DNA of 64,000 bases. Source: Elmis aenea. Its lineage: Eukaryota > Arthropoda > Insecta > Coleoptera > Elmidae. The stretch spans positions 60,891,415 to 60,955,414 of the forward strand of contig OX393578.1 of NCBI GenBank assembly GCA_947652605.1, in the 5' to 3' direction. A program made the position numbers and the translations under genes. A model generated the notes under the pieces. The model ran no database searches and was not told where the DNA came from. It saw nothing but the letters and a program-made list of their open reading frames with translations. Below, piece by piece: positions 58,000 through 64,000 of this stretch (its first letter is position 1; every line of letters begins with the position of its first letter).

Positions 58000-60900
58000 G
58001 TAAGTATTATTATTCGTATAGCTTCATTACGTATTCTTAAAGATAAGTGATTTTTAATTAAACTTATTTATAATAAACTACTGTTATGATTTATCAAACT
58101 GCAATTAAGTATTTGTGTGAATAACAATATAGTAAATTTACTAAATGATTATCTAAATAATATTTTATATGAAAATTAATTAATTTCGTTGTAATATGAT
58201 TGTTAATATTTCAGGTGCCATTTTGAACGCCATAAATCGACTAACCAGTGCTGTTAACAGTCTTCAGAACAATGTTCGCGATGGGAGCTCTGGCATAGAC
58301 CGTGTACGTAATCTTATCGAAGAATGCGATTTATGTAGAGAGCGTTCTCCCCAAAGACATGATTATTGCCAGCACCATCCTTGCCCACCTGGTAAGTAGT
58401 TTCCTGGAAACCAATTTTTTTTTAAGTTGCAAAATGCAGAGACACTTTTTTGGGAATATTTTAGACAATTAGGAAATTTTTTATTAGGCTCAGTTTTAAA
58501 ACTTTCTTTGAATGATTACATGTAGATCATTAGACATTTAATACAATTTTGAAAAATATTTTCCTTTTTTTTACTACACATCGCAAGCACTCAGTTAGAT
58601 AGGCACTATGTTTTCTGTTTTAGTAATGTTCTTCCTCTGTTTCACTCTAGTTCATAACTTTTTTTATTTATTGTGTTCTTCGTTTTCTAGGTCTCCCTAT
58701 TTTTTTAGTTCTTAGGTTAATCGGTTGCAGTATTTGTTGATCTACAATCTTCTTTCGTTATCTTGACGCATCGAAATTGGTTTTCAGTACTCATCAAATA
58801 CATCTTTTTCATTTTTATCTGTTGTCTAATATGATCACTTGGTGCCCTATTCATTCTTTTTATGCCAGCACTTATCCATCAGTAGTTCATTTCAACAGGT
58901 AATGGTATTTGTCGGAGTAGTAGTTTCCTATAATTCATAGCCATAACGTTTAAAAAGACCATTGTTGAGTATATTTTACTTTTGATCCACATGTCTCCCG
59001 CTAGCGTTACCGCTTGTCTCCATGTTAGGGTTTTTCCCTTCATTTGTTATTACCCCCCCTTCCATATTTGTTTCACTATTTTATTTTTATTTATGCTCTT
59101 AAGATAACCCATCCACCTGAGCTGGCTCTTTTCAATTTTGCTCCCCATAGAAACAACCTTGAACCAAGCTAGTATAATGTTAGATTAGAAAATAAACATA
59201 AATTAGCTTTTTAGGTAGTGGTAGCACATAGAGTATTTTGCTATATTAATATTAACCGTTGCATTTTTTTTTCTGGTGCTTTTATTTTGTAAGGCAGTAA
59301 ATTACAATAAAACATATTATAGACATTTGAATTACTGGCAATGTTGGGTATTTTTATTTTTTTATAATTTAGAGTAAGTTATATTCATAAACCACAAATT
59401 TAAGTGGTCATATAAATGATACGTCTCTTCATTCAATGACACAGATACATTTAATTATTGTTATGGAAAAATGTAAAATATTTGAGTGTTTATTACACTA
59501 AGGCCAAGAACCGCACTTTATTAAATAGTGTCAAAAAATAACCTTGCGTCAAAATGTTATTACTACATGACTTTTAAATGTTCCTTTATATTTTTATAAA
59601 TAAGTTCACTTAGTTTTATAATTTTTTCATTTAGGAAGAGGATACTGAGTCCGATCCTGGCTTACTGTGGCATTGTTTTGTTGTACAATATAGAAAATTA
59701 TTGTTAGTGGTTTGTTTCGCTTTTTTGGTGCCTTGTAAACTACCTCAAAGCATGCTTTAATTTTTCTTTTTTTGATGTTTAAATGTGTAGTAATTGTTTA
59801 ACAGTATTATTGTGAGGTTTGTAAAAATTTATAACTAAATGTAAATATAATTTTATACTAATAATTTTCGTTTTATTTCATTCCTATTTCTATTATCTGT
59901 TGCTCTTTACCTCTTACATGTTAAACATGAAACTGCTTTGCAACTATTTATGAGCTAAATATCTGTGAGTCAAATATTTATAAAGTAGTTATCTTGTAAT
60001 TTCTTTAATTTTTCTTGTAACTGTACCAATGTATTTATTATGATGCTTATTAGGACTAGTCAAAAGCGTAACTAAAAACACGTTTATTTTGTAGCCCAAA
60101 GTATTGGTTTTTTGTTGATGTTTGAATAATTTAAATAATTTATATTAAATGTGATTTTGATTTTTTAATTGGAGAGCACTTGTTATTGTCTTTTTCTCTT
60201 AATTATAATTTCAATTCAGTTTTTCATGTTACTGTTGCTTCGTGTTTAAAAATCATTTATTTCAAGTATCGAAGCAGAGCGAAACCATAAAATTGTTTAG
60301 AAATAACTACTAGAAAAACACAAGCAGATTATTAATAGCAATTTTTTAATCATTTTTGTTGGTATAGTTGTACAGGGAGCTACCAGTTTCTATCAAGTGT
60401 TAATACGATTTTATTCGAATTAAGGATTCAAAAGTCTATTCCATGTACTTTTTTATAGGTGTGCAATGCCATCCGATTGAAGGGCCCCCACATTATAAAT
60501 GTCGCGGATGTGCTCCAGGATACATAGGAGACGGTACACACTGCCGCGATATAGACGAAGTAAGTAAATGTGATGAATATTGTCTTAAAACATTTTAAGA
60601 ACTGTTCAGCATCATCATTAAAACATAGGTTCGTAAGTAAATAAAAAAAATTATTTTATACACTCTAGAGTAAGATTCCCAGTCTGTTTTATAAAATTTT
60701 ATGTTTTTCATTATTACCTATAAGTTTTATTCACATTTGTTTAAAGTTTTATGTGTCTTGCTTAGAAATTTAAATGTGTTTCGTCCACATCTGGGGAGTG
60801 TCATTGGTGTGTTCTAGACAAAATTTTGTTTAAACTTGATAATTTTAAAACAAATTCAATCGGTTTCCGAATATTTTAATTGATACGCGTTGTTTAAAAA

Positions 60901-63900
60901 CTGTTAAATATTTTCACAAACAATTAAATCGATGATTAGGGTTATCGCTTGGCAAACTTTTAAAAATTAGAAGAGAGATAAAAAATATTTTTGAGCGATC
61001 TCGGAATAAATAAATGTAGTTAATATTACCTTAAAGTATATTCTCAGAAAAAAATGGTCAGGGCCTTCCTGAATCTTAATTTTATTATAGTCTCTATGCC
61101 AAATTAGCGCCAAAAAAAGATTAAAATAAATCAAAATGAAGCAACGTTTTGCAGCTAAACTGTCTGACAAATATATGTATAAACGCATTTTATTAATAAT
61201 ACAGCCCACTTGATTGTTACCTAATAAAAGATCTCAATGCCAAGAAATATGAATTAAAATATAACACGATGTAGCTTTTTACGGTGTGCTATTGGAACAG
61301 AACGTGTTATTGCGTTTGAGGTACAGTACAGCCAATATAAAACCACATGTTGGATATTTCCTAATACTGTTTCGCCATGTCGAAGCCCACCAAGTTTAGA
61401 ATCAAACAGACTGTTACTTATTTATTAGTTTCTTTATACGGAACCCAGAACAATCGTTATGTTCGACCTACTTATTGTAGTTTAAATTTCATTGCCCTTA
61501 ATCCGTTACATGATCCCTCGCACATATAAGGTATGAATTTTATTGAACGAAATCGGGTTCTCGTTGTGTTTTCACTCCGTTTGAAAATTTTCTCACAAAC
61601 GCAGTCAAGAGGCAAATATCAAAAACAAAATGAAAATAACTTGTTTAAATGAGTTGTCTTCAAATCATAATTTATTTTTCGGAGATACATCTTTTTAATG
61701 ATAATCTTTTTTTGTATGTACACATTAAATGAAATTTGTTTAATTTTTTTTGTTGATTTCCTAAAAAAATATCCTCTTATAGTTATTTTTTTAATTCAAC
61801 ATTTTTACTTTATTAAAATCTATTGAAGCACTATCAAGTTTAAAAATTTCTTTACACTCGTAAGGAAGTTTTAATTAAAAAAAAAAATCAAACGCGATGA
61901 ATACTTAATAAGTCATAACTACTCTAAATTATATAAGCTAATATATATATATATAAGCCTAATAATAATTAACAAAGCTAGACGCGTTCCACAGCGAATA
62001 ATAATGTTTAATTTGTAAGTAACTCCGCATTTAAAGGACAATTGGTGCACATTTGTTTATCTCTTGTCGATTTTAATTATCAATTTTTTCCGTAGTGCGA
62101 CTTGGCTGACCCATGCTTCCCTAATGTGCAATGCAATAATCTAAGTCCAGGCTACTTTTGCGATCCATGTCCGTCTGGATATACCGGCAGTTCCGGAGAG
62201 ACATGGATAGGACTTGAAGAGGCATCTAAACGCAAACAGCAATGCTTCGACATTGACGAATGCGACGAGGGAATCAGTGGATGTGTCCCCAATTCGCAAT
62301 GCCAAAACGTAGAGGTACATCAATAATTATTTAATACTTTTGTTGTTGCTGTCGTTATGTTGTATGACGTTTTTTTTTGTCAACGTTTTTTTGTTCCATT
62401 TCATTGGTGTTATCGATATTGCTATTTATAGGGCTCATATGTATGCGGGCCTTGCAATCATGGTTTTGATGGAAACCAAACTGTGGGCTGTCACCTCGGC
62501 GAGGGATTATGTCTGGATGGAACTCTATGTGATAAAAATGCTGCATGCGAAAACGTTGGTCGCAACAAGTACCAATGTAAATGCAAAGTTGGATGGTCAG
62601 GAAATGGCGCCAAGTGCGGACGTGACGAAGATTTGGATGGTTGGCCTGATGAGGAATTGGAATGCTCCGAAAACCATTGCAGAAAGGTATTAAAAACATA
62701 AAAGACAAATGTTATTTCAAGATTCTATCTTATTCATTGATAACGAAAACAATCTTTCCTTTCTTTCTTTATTTGTTTCTTAGAAAAGTACCACTTAATC
62801 TACGAGGCGCTATCAAAGTTGGCTTCGAAGGATGTAAACTCTAGAAACCAAGTTTGTTGACTATTGTACAGGGTGTCTGATTTTCGATGGGATGAAATCT
62901 CGTTTATTTCTGAAGAAATAAACGATTGTTTTCAGTCAAAACATTTAAATTACTAATCCAAAATTTTTCATGAAATTATAAAAAAGTGCAAAGACCGTAA
63001 TAGACTTTTTAAATATTTAAAGGAAAGTCGAAACATTTTTAAATTAAACAAGAAAGCTTTTAAGCGTCCCTTAAAATAATAAGTACGCGATCCCTTAGAC
63101 GCCACGTTATGGTAAGAAAAATATTAAAACTTCATTTGAGTTTCTTAACAACAGTAATAGTTTGGATTCAACTTAAAGATTTTATATTTTGCTTCAAAAA
63201 ACGTATACCTTTTCCATCGACAATTAGGCACTCTGTACTACAAAGCTAATTGTCAAGTTTTAATCGCTTAACAATTTAAACAACAATTAATCTCGAATAA
63301 TAACTACTCGAGAAAAATGTACAATATGATTATACAATAACTGCTTAATATTTTAAAAACACTAAACTACCGAATTCCATTGCAAAAATAGTAGAAGAAC
63401 ATTGACTTCGAAGTTTTTTTTTTAAACAAGAAAATAAACACACTGATCTGCAAATTTCTTCATATACCATTGCTTTTTTTATGCCCAATTTTCAATGAAT
63501 GTCTCCAAATAACAAGATTTGAAAGTGATGCCGTTTGAATGGCAGCAGAGATTCAAAAGGATAACATTCCTTACTCTAGTGTTTGTTTTAAAAAGATTGT
63601 GTCACTAAATAACAATTGTTTCTACGTTGATTTACTAAAATTAAGAAATGTTTAATGTAAGTAATTTATGTTTTATGTAATTTTCTATTTAATTAAAATG
63701 TTCCTACATACTAGTTTTTCTATTCTAATTTCCAAACAGTTTCACAGCCTTATCTAATGATGGACGGTGGCCTGAAGTTATGAAACATAATAATTTATTT
63801 TTTTAACGTAGGTACAGAATAAAAACTGTACCTTCCTCGTACGTCAATTGTATTAAATATTCTATACTACAATTTATTCGTTTAAGGATAATTGTCCTAA

Positions 63901-63994
63901 GGTGCCCAACTCGGGCCAAGAAGATGCAGATAAAGATGGTATAGGAGATGCCTGCGACTCAGATGCTGATAATGACGGAATATTAAATGACCAA
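50942..63994 (+). CDS. Tsp: Thrombospondin copy 3, 5' part (9 exons; runs off the window)
   Basis: Near twin of copy 2. Exons: 50942-51017, 55053-55214, 55613-55830, 57831-57999, 58215-58391, 58459 is intronic, 60459-60559, 62096-62314, 62432-62686, 63887-63994; each has the same length as its copy 2 counterpart. 495 codons are present. Domains seen: signal peptide, laminin-G-like N-domain, RGD linker (57963-57971), coiled coil with CDLC, four EGF modules and the first type 3 repeat ([18 protein letters not shown]). The donor CAA|GTAAGA at 63994/63995 shows the gene continues to the right. No frame break was found in the visible part. Introns are largely alignable to copy 2 but have their own insertions. 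Confidence 0.9.
51140..52690. repeat. Copy 3-specific insertion in intron 1
   Basis: About 1.5 kb with no counterpart in copy 2 intron 1, where the flanking sequences are adjacent near 33560. It contains a GC-rich inverted repeat CCGGGATTCCG / CGGAATCCCGG at 52019-52029 and 52061-52071. Probably a transposon remnant; family not recognised. Confidence 0.4.
58215..63994 (+). CDS. Tsp: Tsp copy 3 exons 5-9: coiled coil, EGF modules, first type 3 repeat
   Basis: Exons 58215-58391, 60459-60559, 62096-62314, 62432-62686 and 63887-63994. Coiled coil [15 protein letters not shown] ends in CDLC; EGF modules as in copy 2. Differences such as [16 protein letters not shown] and [11 protein letters not shown] are conservative, so the copy appears to be under coding constraint. 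Confidence 0.88.
58530..60170 (-). pseudogene. Copy 3-specific insertion in intron 5 with LINE relic
   Basis: About 1.6 kb inserted relative to copy 2. The minus strand near 59141-59065 reads [20 protein letters not shown] and near 58890-58820 reads ISAGIKRMN then DHIRQQIK. Both resemble C-terminal segments of RT-type LINE proteins, but in an order opposite to the usual one and with stops, so the piece is rearranged or chimeric. Confidence 0.35.
62803..63015. repeat. Copy 3-specific ~200 bp insertion in intron 8
   Basis: Flanking sequence is shared with copy 2 (near 46310-46325), where about 200 bp is missing. Contains TACAGGGTGT at 62868-62877, the same terminal motif as the MITE at 734, so it may be a fragment of that kind of element. 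Confidence 0.35.
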
Positions 63995-64000
63995 GTAAGA

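Noticed and set aside
62340..62708. 117-codon frames on both strands over Tsp copy 3 exon 8
   Set aside because: The real frame of exon 8 (62432-62686) has splice sites and EGF cysteines; the others are shadows. The same applies to 45861-46205.
1..64000. CRISPR array, tRNA or rRNA genes
   Set aside because: No regularly spaced direct repeats and no recognisable tRNA or rRNA sequence were found by reading.

Overview
The window is AT-rich, intron-rich animal genomic DNA, most likely from an insect. The evidence is canonical GT-AG introns, arthropod-type thrombospondin genes, a neuropeptide-type GPCR, and insect-like mobile elements (Gypsy, LINE, mariner, PIF/Harbinger). The order is not certain; a beetle would fit. 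No prokaryotic genes, CRISPR array, rRNA or tRNA was recognised.

Layout. Positions 1-5765 hold the 3' end of a class A GPCR on the + strand: a TM7-encoding exon, a roughly 5.3 kb intron carrying a MITE and a decayed mariner copy, and a candidate terminal exon with a poly(A) signal. From 8895 to the right edge there is a head-to-tail array of three thrombospondin (Tsp) genes, all on the + strand. Copy 1 spans 8895-32153, with 17 exons and a predicted protein of about 1248 aa. Copy 2 spans 33340-49107, with 14 exons and about 942 aa. Copy 3 starts at 50942 and its first 9 exons are present before the window ends. All exon models were built by hand. Splice sites and reading phases are consistent throughout: coding totals are 3747 and 2829 nt for copies 1 and 2, both divisible by three.

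Copies 2 and 3 have the usual pentameric (COMP/TSP-3/4/5-like) architecture: signal peptide, laminin-G-like N-terminal domain, short coiled coil ending in CxxC, four EGF modules, calcium-binding type 3 repeats and a lectin-like C-terminal domain. They are a recent duplication, since introns, promoter and 5' UTR also align. Copy 1 is more diverged. Its EGF region has grown to about 11 modules through near-identical phase 1-1 exons of 243/240 nt, each encoding two half-overlapping EGF modules.

Mobile elements lie in the introns. They include an apparently intact two-ORF LINE (12.2-16.4 kb, minus) in copy 1 intron 1 and a 450 bp fold-back element (20539-20988) in copy 1 intron 3. In copy 2 they include a PIF/Harbinger-type relic with a MADF domain (35747-36355) and a very young Gypsy/Ty3 element (37281-41848). 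The Gypsy element has one-mismatch LTRs and an open Gag-Pol ORF, but most of its integrase is missing. LINE relics occur in copies 2 and 3. Copy 3 lacks the Gypsy insertion, so that insertion postdates the 2/3 duplication.

No wholly new system was found. The best leads are the Tsp array itself, the EGF exon amplification, the position-conserved RGD that became RAD in copy 2, and a one-codon upstream ORF overlapping the Tsp start codon in copies 2 and 3.
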